From Rhinopithecus roxellana (lineage: Eukaryota > Chordata > Mammalia > Primates > Cercopithecidae), in contig NC_044554.1 in the NCBI RefSeq assembly GCF_007565055.1, positions 58,278,176 through 58,342,175 on the forward strand: a stretch of DNA of 64,000 nt, read 5' to 3'. This document shows positions 33,186 to 44,853 of the stretch, in pieces. A program made the translations under genes and the position numbers. The notes under the pieces are model-generated. The model did not search any database, had not been told where the DNA came from, and saw only the letters and a list, made by a program, of their open reading frames with translations. Position 1 is the stretch's first letter. Each line of letters begins with the position of its first letter.

Positions 33186-34569
33186 CCTACTAACCAATAG
33201 TCACAAAATGTAAATGCCCATTACTTTGTAAGAGAGAAGACCTCTCTCACCAGATTGTTGATTTTTACTTTGAACGTAATTCTAACAGAAGGGTGTCCTG
33301 TTATTCTTGGCTACAGCAGAACAGGGAGTGGGACCACAAGAGGCAGACGCATTAATAGGTATTAGAAGAGATTTAAAAACATCAATAAGTAGATGGAAGA
33401 CATCACATAATAACTGGACCCATTTTTGGATGGGAGTCTTATCCCCTGAGGTATCACTGTTTTACAGCATGATTTAAAAACTACATTCTTAAGGACAACT
33501 CCTAGCAATCTGAAAATGTTTTAAATGCATTGTAACATCTGTTTTAATGAAGGCAAAGAGTTTCCATTAAATACATACACACACATATATATAACAAAAT
33601 TTAGCATCCTGCATAACTATAATGCTACATTTCCTGATAACACTGAATAAACCAGGCATTCCTAAACTTTTAGCAAATCTCAATATTCTTGTGTTCATTT
33701 CCTTTGTCATTTCTGCAGAATCTTTAAAAATTCTGCCAATCATTTATTTATTTCCCAGCACTGTTTTGGATTCAGTTCCCTCAGAAAACAGTGGGATGAA
33801 CTAAATAATTTCCTATGTTTCCTTGACCCCATGATTTTACAATTTCTATGCCCTTCCATGTTTGTTAGAAAATGTAACACACGCAAAACAACTTTTAACT
33901 TTCAGCTGCAGAATACATAAAAGCACACTTCTCTATAAGAAAAATAACCCTTTATGGACTAAAACAAATATTTACAGGAAACCCCAAATCTTGTTCCAAG
34001 TAAACTTCCTTAGGCTTTGGGAAAATGATAAAAGCACCAGTGAAAATATTAAACTGCAGGTGACAGAATCTCTCAGTGATCTTGGTAGGAACAAATTCAA
34101 CACCTTGAAATCTAAATAACTGAGCAACCATTCACACCTGCTCCTGAAAATAACATGGCCCTTGTGTAGGTCTTGGCATTCAGGAATTTTAACATGCCTC
34201 ATTAAAAAATCACAGCCAATCTTGCTCTACAGGTGATGAAACAGAGATAAATTATCTGACAGAAATGCAAAGGAATTTAGAATTCATTTTGTTGGGTACC
34301 TGTTTCAGCATTTAACCTAGTACAGTCTAGCAAAGCAAAAGGAGTAAAGGTTTTGTGTGTTCAAACGGCTCAAATGAAAAATGTAAACTAAGGTGAACTG
34401 AGTTTGATTTACTCAATAATAGGAAACTTAAAGAATATTTCTGGAGCATCAGCACTGTTCTAGATGCTGAAGATTCAAAGATTCAAAATCGTTCCTGCAA
34501 AAAGTGAAGTACCATTTATTGGGAGGGAAGATAGCTGTGTTCAACAATAACTTTAGTACTGTGAAAGGA
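33186..34569. other. Unique AT-rich sequence
   Basis: No gene is recognised. Includes a segment at 33661-33768 that recurs at 35348-35456 (see findings) and a CA/TA run at 33575-33593. Confidence 0.4.
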
Positions 34570-35110
34570 AATTAAATTTTGGTACCCTGAACACATTTGG
34601 ACAAAGGGAAAAGTCAAACTGGGGACTGGGTCACTCAAAGTCTTCCCCTTTTAGTTCCTAAATAAGATGGCTACAAGGTGAAAAGCTATACAAGCCTCCC
34701 GCATATTTTGTCCACAAGGACATTCCTAGTGAGCTGTTAAAACTTCACCATGGCCATGCAAATGGACAGCTTATCTTTATAGGTGCAGTCACCCTGGCCC
34801 ACCAGACACCAATGCATATCTGAGTGTTGCCCTACCCCATTTTTGTCTGTTGTCATATGTAAAATGCAGATTCCCCGCATTTTTCCTCTGCCCCTTTAGT
34901 TTATGTGATCTTATGTAAAAAATGCAGATTCACTTACATGAAAATTGTGTACTTCTCAATATCCCCGCCGTTTCCCCTTTAAATTTGGAGCCCTCAAAAT
35001 CATCTTCTGATAAAGGCAGAGACCTATCTCCCAGGCACATCCTTAACTTTGGCAAATAAACCTCCTAAAATGATTGAGACTTGCCTCGTCATTCTCCTCG
35101 ATTGACGGTA
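34570..35110 (+). mobile_element. Probable ERV1-type LTR (MER21/MER67-like)
   Basis: 'aataagatggctacaaggtg' upstream, then 'ggcaaataaacctcctaaaa' followed by 'tgattgagacttgcctcgtc', closely resembles the polyadenylation region and U5 of MER-type ERV1 LTRs. AATAAA lies at 35055-35060. The boundaries and family are estimates. Confidence 0.6.
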
Positions 35111-35815
35111 CAAAGCTAATAAAAGAAGGATGGGCAACGGTTATTAGAGTGAGAGAAGTGAGGAGTGAGGAAGGTTTATAGAGGAAGGGAGCATTTGATC
35201 AGGGCCTTGCAAAACAGGAAGGAGGTCAGAAACAGGAGGATGAGGGTATTCCCTGTGTAGGGAATAGAATGAGTCCAGAAACAGTGGTGGCTTATATATG
35301 CTGAGTGTGGGGAGCTGTGAGTGATCTTATTTCACTGGATCAGGTACTTCTATACTTTTTGCAAATCTCAACATCCCTGTGTGCATTTCTTTTGTCATTT
35401 CTGCAGAATCTGATAAAATTATGCCCATCATTTATTTATTTCCCCGCAATGTTTTTAACATTCTCCCTGGCAGAAGTCAGAATGGGAAGAAATATTGAAG
35501 GTATATGATGGAGAACTTTGAATTGCTGTAATAAGGAGAATGGACTTTATCTTCAAGGGTGGGGTCTGTAGGGGACTGGATCAGAAAGGGGAGAGAGAGG
35601 CTGAGGACCAGATGGCAGGCAATGACAACCATCCCAGTGAGAGGCAATAGCTGTTGAAATCTAGGAAATGGCAGAGTAAACAGAGAAGGGAGACACAGAG
35701 AAAGGAGACTGATAGAACCATAGGCATGAAGGAGTGGAAACAAGTGTCAGGACCATGAGTTGAGAGAGAAAGAGACAGCCAGCTACACTGGGCTCTTTTC
35801 CTAGCATCCCACGCT
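35111..35815. other. Ancient interspersed repeat remnant, unnamed
   Basis: 'gaaggtttatagaggaaggg', 'gcatttgatcagggccttgc' and 'gagaatggactttatcttca' recall very old mammalian repeats of L2 age. The family is unresolved. The 35348-35456 segment sits within it. Confidence 0.4.
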
Positions 35816-35915
35816 CTATTGAGGACCAGCTGTGTGACCCTGGGCAAGCCCTTCCTGTGCCTCAGTTTCCTCATCTGAAATGAAGGCTTTCAATGAGATC
35901 AGAGGTTTCCGAACT
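35816..35915 (+). mobile_element. MIR core fragment, sense
   Basis: 'agctgtgtgaccctgggcaa' then 'cctgtgcctcagtttcctca' and 'tctgaaatgaagg' is a clear MIR core. Confidence 0.85.
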
Positions 35916-37080
35916 GTTCCATGGAGACCTAGGATTCCAAGGAAGTTTTGATGAAGAGGGAGGGGAGGTGGGGTAGAAGAGGGATGAGGAGTGGGGTACA
36001 ACTGTGCAGTGGGCTGTGACTGGAGAGTAGAGTGAGGACGAGGAGCTCTAGATCCCAGACCTTCTCTCTGTAACCAGAACATCTCCTTCACACAATAGCA
36101 TTCCCTTTAAGATTAAATTTGATTTTTAAAAAAGTTTGATAAACACTATACTATACAGATAACCTCTACAGTCCCTTTGAGCTCTCCCATGTGAATAACC
36201 ACACTTACAGAAACTAGTTATCCAAGAGATCTGCTAATGTAATGGACATGGGTCTTGTGTTTAGGACCCTGATGAGTTCCTCTGTTTATTTGATTAACTG
36301 TTGTACAAACGCTGGAACAACTGGAACAACAATTGTCATGCTGAATCAGTGCCAAAACTCTCAAAAATGGAAAAGATTTACTGAAAGGCCATTTGGTGTT
36401 CTAATTCTTGTGCGGTACCTTTTCCCAAGACCCAGTACGTTTTTCAAACCTCATAAACACCAGTGTGAAAATGGCCCTTTGCATGAGAGTACAAAGCCAT
36501 GGCTTTGCTACCGACTGTTGTCTGCTTTGGGGTAAATTGAGTTACCCCTCTGGGTTCTGTTTCCCTGCCTGTTGAACGAGAGCATTACACCAAAGAGTCT
36601 AAAGGCCTGCCTTCTGGCTTTAACATTCCAGGATTTCATGATCCTAAACCCTTGGAGCCCGTTATCTGAACAATTCCCTGATCAATAGCACATGCTCTGG
36701 GTCTTGTTCTGTCTTAGTCAGATGGTCAGTATATTGAGGGCTTTGGCTGTTTACTTTAAGGATTGGGCAATGTGTGGTTTAGCCAAAATCTCTGAGCCCT
36801 GCAAATGGATCACTCTGAATGGAGGGCTAAGGTCTAAATTAACAGCAGACCTTTAGAAACACAATGCTTTATGGATTGGTATTTGAAACGCAGAAACCCC
36901 GTGCCTAGGTATAAACTCCTGGCAAATGGTCCACAAACCACCATTAAAATGGAAACGAGAAAAACCAGCGAATCAGAGCAACCATGAAGTGGAAACCAGA
37001 AAGTTTCAGACAGGTCTGAAACTCACACACTCACTGCATTCCTTTCCTGCCTGGTGTCTCCTCCTCTCCCCTCCCACTCC
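35916..37080. other. Unique sequence, weak MIR-like stretch
   Basis: Positions 36500-36610 ('gctaccgactgttgtctgct', 'ttacccctctgggttctgtt') look MIR-like in the sense direction. No gene is recognised. Confidence 0.35.
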
Positions 37081-37084
37081 CACA

Positions 37085-37165
37085 TTTTTTTTTTTTTTTT
37101 TTTTTACAACAATTCGTTTGTTTTTTTTTAAAAAAAAAAAAGAAAAGAAAAGAAAGGAAAAACCA
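37085..37165. repeat. Poly(dT)/poly(dA) tracts
   Basis: Twenty-one T's (37085-37105), then nine T's directly followed by twelve A's (37121-37141) and GAAAA repeats. The T9A12 junction is self-complementary. Confidence 0.9.
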
Positions 37166-37167
37166 AA

Positions 37168-37360
37168 GAGGCGAAATGAGGACTCACTTGGAGAGCGCGG
37201 CCAGGCTGCGTCTTCCATGCAATCCGGATCCACCCAGCATGTCCGCAGTTGGGAAGGGGCGGCGGGGCAGAGAGGTACGGAGACCTGGCCGGGCCGGGCG
37301 GTCAGGGCGTCGGCCCGGCTCGCGGAGGGGCCATGTGATCTGTGGCTGAAATGCACGGTG
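37168..37360. promoter_or_regulatory. Short CpG-rich patch
   Basis: About 18 CpG dinucleotides in roughly 190 bp, against almost none in the flanking unique sequence. Includes 'aaggggcggcggggc' (GC-box-like, 37254-37268) and 'ggccgggccgggcgg'. A potential splice donor 'agag|gtacgg' lies near 37275. The composition suggests an unmethylated promoter-like site, but no gene can be attached from sequence alone. The open frame across it reads through the T and A tracts and is not believable as a protein. Confidence 0.45.
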
Positions 37361-38424
37361 CAGGATGCTCCCGTGTTCTCCCTTTGTGTTAACACGTTGG
37401 TCTGTCCCTGTGACGAAAGTCTGGGCTTGTCCTTAGCCAAATCTACTCCTCCCCACCCGTTCCCTCCTCACAGGATCATCAGAGAGCTGATTGTTATTTT
37501 TTACTGTAATCTCTCTAATAGAAGCCCATCCTGTTTAGCGATTAAAGAGCACTGATTACTTCGAGAGTTCCAGAAATGTTATTGCTGGGTAGTGAGGCCA
37601 GGATCCCCAGTAGCTTTCCTGATGAAGACTTTATATGCTTAACTACAAATAATTTTTCCAAGGTAAGTAACTGGTCAAAGGAAAAAGACACTGATGCATT
37701 TGCTCAGCCTTTTGGAAAATAGTTGATCATGGTATTACAGGCATATACAACCTAATTCTGACAAGATCAACAGAAATCAGCCCACCAAAAAGTTCATCCG
37801 GGTGCAGTTCTCAGGCTCCCATTCTGAGCTCTGTTCTCAATTAGCATTGGTGTAGGTGGCTTCCAAAGCAAACAGTTCCCACTGAGAAATCAAATCTGAG
37901 AAACTCCTCTTATCCCTTTTATCCAGGGAAGGAGGCATGACATAAAAATGCAAACCAAATGAAAAGGGTTGAAGAGAGACGGCCCTGCTCAGTGATGGGC
38001 TGGATGGTTCAACATGTTTGGTGCTCACACCTCTCCAAGAAATGTGGGCAAGAGCCCTCCGGAGAACATGTTGAAACAGCAGGCCCCGTCTGCACCCATG
38101 GTACTCTGGCAGTGATCTCATCAGCCAAGCTGGGCAATGGAGCCTGGTCAGCAGCAGCTTGGAAAGCAGCCAAATTCCAGTTCCTGAGGAGGGGGTGGTG
38201 TTGATTCTGTCTGGAGATGACACTCCGTCTCAGCTTGACTTATGAATATGGTTCTTCATGTCTAATGAGTACTAAACAGACTGGTGCTTGGGTACCAAGC
38301 TGCTCGTGGGACTGGCTTTTGGTCAAGTGAGAACAAATCAGATCTCCACAAAGTAGGGTTAAGATGATTCTCTTGGTAAATAGCCGGAGAAGCAGTCAAC
38401 TTCACACATTGAGAGCGCTTTCAC
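37361..38424. other. Unique sequence, no gene recognised
   Basis: Two opposed open frames (37837-38223 minus and 37959-38204 plus) overlap, and neither resembles a known protein. Confidence 0.35.
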
Positions 38425-38545
38425 AGAATGAAAGCGATCTTTGAGATCTTTGGCTTCATATCACACGCAGACAAGGACACCAAAGCACAGAGCATTTAGA
38501 CAACTCACCCAATGTCATGGAGCTGAACTGCATCTGCTACTCTTG
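38425..38545 (-). mobile_element. MIR-like remnant
   Basis: 'aaggacaccaaagcacagag' and 'caactcacccaatgtcatgg' follow antisense MIR order. Confidence 0.55.
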
Positions 38546-38656
38546 TGTTCAACTTAAAGTTTAACTGGGTTAGGTTAAATGCTCTCCACTTTAGCTAGAA
38601 CATTTTGGTTGTTTTCTTGCTTAAATACTATGCGGTCATCAGAGTCATAGTTTATA

Positions 38657-38965
38657 GGCCCGGTGAGGTGGCTCATGCCTGTAATCCCAGCACTCTGGGA
38701 GGCTGAGGCAGGTGGGTCAAGGTCTGGAGTTCGAGACCAGCCTGGCCAACATGGTGAAATCCTGTCTCTACTAAAAATACAAAAATTACCCGGGGTTGGT
38801 GGCGGGTGCCTGTAGTCCCAGCTACTTGGGAGGTTGAGGCAGGAGAATCGCTTGAACCCGGGAGGCGCGGACGTTGCAGTGAGCTGAGATCACGCCACTG
38901 CACTCCAGCCTAGGCGACAGAGTAAGACTCCATCCCAAAAAACAAACAAACAAACAAAAAAATGA
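38657..38965 (+). mobile_element. AluS-like, sense, with target duplication
   Basis: Starts 'ggcccggtgaggtggctcat', with a CAAA-repeat tail. A perfect 14-bp target duplication 'agtcatagtttata' occurs at 38643-38656 and 38966-38979. Confidence 0.95.
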
Positions 38966-38979
38966 AGTCATAGTTTATA

Positions 38980-39291
38980 GAGTAAATACAGTTCAATAAA
39001 CTTAAAGTTAATTATCTCCATATATCATTATGTATATATGCATTTAAATATCTGATTACACAGATGATCACTGAACATATATTGACAAAAGTAGCACATA
39101 AGACACTCATAAAATAGAGATATGTCTGCCTTCACACAAGAGTGCTTAAATACACACTGACTTGTCTTGAGTTTCTTGCGCTAGAACTGAGACAGAAACA
39201 TGTATCGAGGCATTCTGCCACTCCTCTTTCTACCGAATTTTGCCCAATTAATTTTTTCCCTTCAATTACTTACAAAAGTCAGTGGTTTTCT
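38980..39291. other. Unique AT-rich sequence
   Basis: Nothing recognised. Confidence 0.35.
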
Positions 39292-39766
39292 GTGGTAGGT
39301 AGAATAACATTTCCCCTAAATCTCCAGAACCTGAGAACATGTTAATTTGCGTGGTAAAAGGGACCTTGTAGTTGTGATGAAATTAAAGGCACTGAGATGG
39401 CGAGAGCATCCTGGATTGTCCAGGTGTACTGGAATGAATCACATGGCTCTTTAAAATCAGAGACCCCTTCCCAGCTGTGGTTAGGGGAGCTATATCTTCG
39501 GGGTGGGCAGACAGTTAGACTGGTGATGGCTTTGAAGATGGAGAGGGGGGTCCAAGAGCCTGAGAATGTAACTTCCTCTAGAAGCTGGAAAAGGCAAGGA
39601 AATGGATTCTCTCCTGGGGCCTCCAGGAAGGAACGCAGCCCTGCTGACACCTTGATGTTAGCCCAGTGAGGCCTGTGTCGGACTTCTAACCTATAGAGTT
39701 TGTGTTGTTTAAAGCCACCAAGTTTGTAGTTATTTGTCGCAGCTGTGCGAGAAAGCTATCACCTCC
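39292..39766 (+). mobile_element. MLT-type MaLR LTR
   Basis: 'gtaaaagggaccttgtagtt', 'catcctggattgtccaggtg', 'ctctagaagctggaaaaggc', 'cttgatgttagcccagtgag' and 'gtgttgtttaaagccaccaa' are in consensus order. Opposed open frames here (39342-39650 and 39397-39669) are by-products of the LTR. Confidence 0.8.
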
Positions 39767-40957
39767 TGATTCCCTCCTCCCCAGCCCCCCACTCCAATTC
39801 TGAGGTGACAAGTATAGTTTTGGCATATTCAGAATAGGTTCATACAATAGAATAACCTAAAAAAAGAGTCTGTGGTTCTTTCTGGCCAGTATTTTCCATG
39901 GAGGAGAGCACGAATTTAGTGATCTTCCACACATGTGCAGAATCCATGTACAGAAGGTGTGCTAATTGCCAGTTGTACACAGGATGTCCACCAGGCTATT
40001 TCCCTAGTTGCCAAAAGAGGGAAAAGGAAACAGTGCACACTCTCCTTTGTTATTAGGGGCATGCATTTGGGAAGCAGCTGTCTGTCTTCAGTTTGTGATA
40101 GTAAAACCCAGTGGTGTTATAACTCGTGCTACCTGGTAGGGTACCAACACGGGAACAGTGAAGAGAGAAGTGAGTCTTGGACCTGGTTCTTGGACCTGGT
40201 TCACACACTCTCTGGGAACAGGAAGAGCACAAAGGCCAGTGAAACACAGGCAATGAGGGAAGATGCATGGAGATAACAAGTGAATCACAAGCTCAGAGCA
40301 GGGCTGGGCCAGGCAAGTGCTTCCAAGAGTCCTCTGAGACCTGGTAGCTGGGGCTGGAGAGGCAAGGTGAGAGGATTGAGAAATAACAATCTAAAGGTTA
40401 TTTGTGCACAGTGTTCTGGTCCTGCAGAGACCTACAGGCCTGTGTGCTTTCACTGCATACCAGAGAATGGTACCCAGTGTCCAGCTGCCAGAACTGGTGT
40501 CTCTGAGAAGTGAACTAATGACTATTCATTGGCACCATGAACAAGTGGGCCAGTCATCCTTCAGCAAGATAATAGGTATCATGAATTTGATGACGCTTCA
40601 GGACTCTTTTACTAGGAAAAATGAAAGTCTGGGCCACTCTGAGATTACTCATAGCATCCTTTGTTTCTGGATACTTCACTGTTTAATTTTTCATCAAAGA
40701 GATTCTGGGCTGGGAAGGTTTGAGGAAGGTCAGTGTAATAGAAAGGAACAGCTCCTACCACAGGGTGGTCCTTTATTAAGAAAATATGATTTTTAAAAAA
40801 TAACTTTACTTCATGGAGGTAGGAGACCGGACCACATGATCTGTTCCAGACTTTAGAGTCTGCAGCGGTTGTTTAAGAATAGCTTCTACCTTGGAACAAT
40901 TCCCTAGGGAAAAGAGAGGTATGTGGGAAGCACTGTGCACACGCCCTAATGCACTTA
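39767..40957. other. Unique sequence, no gene recognised
   Basis: Open frames 39935-40276 (113 codons) and 40404-40796 (130 codons) lie here. Neither has a domain, signal or composition that points to a real protein. I treat them as chance frames. Confidence 0.35.
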
Positions 40958-41160
40958 TGACACACATGCACACACAGGCACACACATATACATGCATGCA
41001 TACGCACACATGCACACATACACACACAGGCATGCATACACACGCATGCACACACATACACATATGCATGCATACGCACACATGCACACACATACAGATG
41101 TGTGCACACAGAGACACATACATGCATGCATGCATATGCACACATACACACACACAACAT
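40958..41160. repeat. CA/TG-rich alternating purine/pyrimidine tract
   Basis: About 200 bp built from CACACA, CATGCATG and CATACGCACA words. A 27-bp word starting at 40992 recurs at 41064, giving a 72-bp higher-order period. His/Thr-rich and Cys/Val-rich open frames in all phases are translations of the repeat. Confidence 0.92.
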
Positions 41161-43465
41161 GCACAGAGTCATTCACTTCCTACAGAAACTCACATAAATC
41201 TACCACTAGGGAGGCAACAGTACAGGTAGTATAAAGGGGATGTTTGAAAAGGCTGTTGGAGATAAATTTTCTTATGAAGAAATTCATAGGCTCCATACTC
41301 TTAGAACTAGGCAAAAAATCTGGCCTAGACAGCTGTTCCCCCATCCCAAGGTGAGCAGGAATGTAGGTAAAGGAGTTTACATAGTCACAGGTAGCATCTC
41401 TTTCTTCCTTTCTGTTGGCCTCTCATCGTCTTCCCCCATAGCTGATGGCATCTCCCATCCCCTGCCTCTGCCATGGCATTGAATATGTTCACTTAAACTA
41501 TACTGCTCTGTAATGTCCTGTGATATTGAATGTAGGGGCTGCTTTGGAAAAATCACAGTTTACTCCTCACCCTACTCTGCCAGTGGTTCTTCATGGCCTG
41601 TGTTGATACACGTTTCTTAATTATTCTTTGCCTCATCTATCTCTAGGCCTGTAATAGGGGCTTGGGTTGTGACACTCCCTTGTTATCCTTGTAATGGTGA
41701 CCATGTAGTTTTATTTTGTCACAGCACATTCCTTTTTGCTTTGCTTCTCTTAGCACTACTGGAATGTTTACTACAAGCAAGTCATTGCACTAAGTGCTGT
41801 GGAGGATGCAAAGATAAGAAGGGCAGTCCCAAAGGGAGATAAGACATGTATATAAAAATTCTATTACAAGACAGAAAGTGAACAGTACTCTGAAAGCAGT
41901 AGAGCTAAAGAACTTCAGTAGGTGACATCCTGTGATCAAGGTCCCAGTGTTTAATCACTCTCACGCTCAATTTATCCTGTTATCGAACTAGATTTCCTGT
42001 TGCTGAAATAGAAACCTACTTATCTCTACGAGGGCCACAGGTATTAAGTCATCCTTTAGTCTCGTCTTTTCTAGGCTAGATGCCAATGCCTATTTTCCAT
42101 CCTTTTAATATCAGCCTGACTATAACAACTCTTCAAACGGGAAACCAAAATTGGACATAATAAAAGCTGACCAAGGCCTGGCTGAAGTCCCAGTGCTGCC
42201 TGCCACGTTCCTGTTAACACATCCTAACATCATTTTCACATTGATAACAGCATCTCTTAGAGAGATCATTCATTCAGTTTTGTGCTACATCTAGGGTTTT
42301 TGCTTTTTCTTTTTTCTTCTCCAAATGAATTGCTTTGTAAGTCCTATGCCCACTCTTACTCTTTTTGCTTCTCTGAAGTCTCGTGGTTCTTTACGAACCA
42401 GTTCCTGGCCTCACCTCTATGAAGTCTTCCTGGATTTGACTTTCTTTCTTTCTAATTTGTCTTGTTAGGGAGAGAGAAACCAAAAAGCTTGAGCCCACTC
42501 TTGTTTGCATGTTATTTGAGAAATAATTATGTTGCAATGTGTGAGTCAGCCCCTCCAGCCAACTTGCTGTGAGGCTCCCTGTTTCTGTTTAAACTGTCTT
42601 GCACCAATTACTTAGGCCGACTCTCCAAGCTCTTTTTAAAATCCAGGGTTTTTAAACAACTGGACTATTTTCTTTTCCTGAAAAGTCTCTATCTGAAAAG
42701 GATCATGCCTCTAACTCCTTTCTGCCCTCCAACTTGAAACATATCTTTAAAACAATAAACAGTGCTTGGAAATAGCAGGGCTCTAACGATTTTGAATGAA
42801 TGGTGGCTGGTGCACATCTACAAAATCCTGGTTCTGGTCTCAGTGAAAATAATAATAATAATATCTGCTTTATATAATTCCAGGAAAGAAGTGTGTACAT
42901 GAAGAATGTGATTTCGACCCATAAGAAAGTGAATCTAAGCCATAGTGCTATATTTTAGAATGTAGATTTGTTGTTCATAGGTACAGGTTGTGAAGGAAAT
43001 TATTATTAGGACTCAGGAAATAATTCTAGTGCAGAAGAAAAGGTCAAATCTTCAAAGGAAGCATATATTAGTTCATAAGCCACAGAATTCTCAGTGTGTA
43101 CCACTCTTGTTCAAAGTATCTAAATATTTCCATAACCATAAATTTATTTGCTGGTGTCCACTTTATGCATCTGGATATTAAATTTACACATGGGTTTTAT
43201 ACTGGAATCAAAGCCAGATTTTTTTCCAGTGAGTCTTAAAAAATATTGATTTCCTTCTTTTTGGGGGGTGGTCAAGACCTGGATGAAAGCATATTGCTCC
43301 TATTGCTAGAGAAATAATCTATTATGTGTTTCAGATACTTTAGGTGTTGTGTTTATTATTTACATTATATAATGACATTGTATTAGGTTCTGTTATATTT
43401 TGTAATCATATCTGACTGGGATCAGCACTTGATTATGATATCTATAGATAGAAATAAATGTATGG
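41161..43465. other. Unique sequence with possible ancient repeat
   Basis: 41755-41925 ('gcactaagtgctgtggagga', 'caaagataagaagggcagtc') looks like an old L2-age repeat. An AAT microsatellite lies at 42848-42861. No gene is recognised in the remaining 2 kb. Confidence 0.4.
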
Positions 43466-43768
43466 TGCCAGGTGTGGGGGCTCACACCTGTAATCCCAGC
43501 ACTTTGGGAGGCTGAGGTAGGTGGATCACCTGAGGTCAGGAGTTAGAAACCAGCCTGGCCAACTTGGCGAAACCCCATCTCTATTAAAAATACAAAAGCT
43601 AGCCTGGCATGGTGGTGTGCGCCTATAACCCCAGCTACTCCAGAGGCTGAGGCACGAGAATCACTTGAACCCAGGAGGTGAAGGCTGCAGTGAGCCGAGA
43701 TTGCACCAGTGCACTGTAGCCTGGGTGACAGAGTGAGACAGAAAGAAAGAAAAGAAAGAAAGAGAGAA
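43466..43768 (+). mobile_element. AluS-like, sense, GAAA tail
   Basis: Starts 'tgccaggtgtgggggctcac' and runs through both arms. The tail has become a GAAA/AAAG microsatellite (43738-43768). Confidence 0.93.
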
Positions 43769-44523
43769 ATACAAATACACAGAGTCTTATTTATTCATTG
43801 TTCCTGTGCATATACTTGTTTTTACCAAATAAGTTACAGTGTAACATTTTTGCTGGAAGGAATATTTCCTACCACCCCTTTTGAACCTGATACAGCCTAG
43901 AAGGGTGTTTGTATGTAACAGATGGCCAGTAAATACTTGTCATTTGTTCTCTGGGGTGAAGAAGGACAGCGATGGAGTAGAGATGCTGCTTGTTCTTCCA
44001 AAGGTTTCTACAGATTAGCCTCTTTTTTTTGGAGTATTCATAACAGTTCTGCACCAGAAATTGGATCTTGGGAGTTCAAGAGTCGACAGGTATCAGGAAG
44101 ATTGATGAACTCACAGATGCACAAGAGACTGATGCCATCTCTAGTGCCAGTTAAGACAGAAGAAATGCCGTCTGTCTTCAGTGCCTGGAGAACTCCCATT
44201 TCCTAACCAGGACACCTCCCATTCCCCAAGCCAGGATGTCAGGAAGCTGCATAGTCAATAGAGACCTCTTTGTGAGTGTAAAGTCAGAGCAAAGGGAGGT
44301 GAAATCATCACAGGTAATATTTTACCCAAGCCAAGGGGAGACATGAGGAAACACTTCTCCAAGTGGAGAGAATACTTTTCATGTCACAACTCTGAGATTC
44401 AAGCCATAAATCTCATGTCACCACCCTGAAACTCAACCAACCCTGAGTTCAAGGTCTGCCTCATTTGGATATTCCTAGATCCCCAGGGCCAAACCAGGTC
44501 TTGAACTTGGCAGTCATGCAGGT
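43769..44523. other. Unique sequence, nothing recognised
   Basis: No repeat body or exon is recognised. The frame 43922-44206 has no known product. Confidence 0.35.
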
Positions 44524-44538
44524 TTCTACTGGCCATTC

Positions 44539-44838
44539 CTTTTTTTTTTTTTTTTTTTTTTTGAGACGGAGTTTTGCTCTTAATGCCCAGGCTGGAGTGC
44601 AATGGTGTGATCTCGGCTCACTGCAAACTCCGCCTCCTGGGTTCAAGTAATTCTCCTGCCTCAGCCTCCCAGGTAGCTGGGATTACAGGCATGCACCACC
44701 ATGCCCGGCTAATTTTGTATTTTTAGTAGAGACCTCACCATGTTGGTCAGGCTGGTCTCGAATTCTTGACCTCAGGTGATCCACCCGCCTTGGCCTCCCA
44801 AAGTACTGGGATTATAGGTGTGAGCCACCGCGGCCAGC
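44539..44838 (-). mobile_element. AluS-like, antisense, with target duplication
   Basis: T-run, 'gagacggagttttgctctta', and an end at 'ccaccgcggccagc'. About 14 bp is deleted around 44731 ('agagacctcaccatg'). A 15-bp target duplication 'ttctactggccattc' flanks it (44524-44538 and 44839-44853). Confidence 0.95.
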
Positions 44839-44853
44839 TTCTACTGGCCATTC

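Noticed and set aside
36926..37555. A 209-codon open frame, the second longest in the window
   Set aside because: It reads through T21 and A12 tracts, giving long Phe and Lys runs, and has no recognisable domain. The CpG-rich DNA, not the frame, is the interesting part.
40404..40796. A 130-codon frame
   Set aside because: No known family, and no promoter or splice evidence. A conservation test would be needed to keep it.
40806..41234. His/Thr/Met- and Cys/Val-rich frames on both strands
   Set aside because: They are translations of the CA/TG repeat in every phase.
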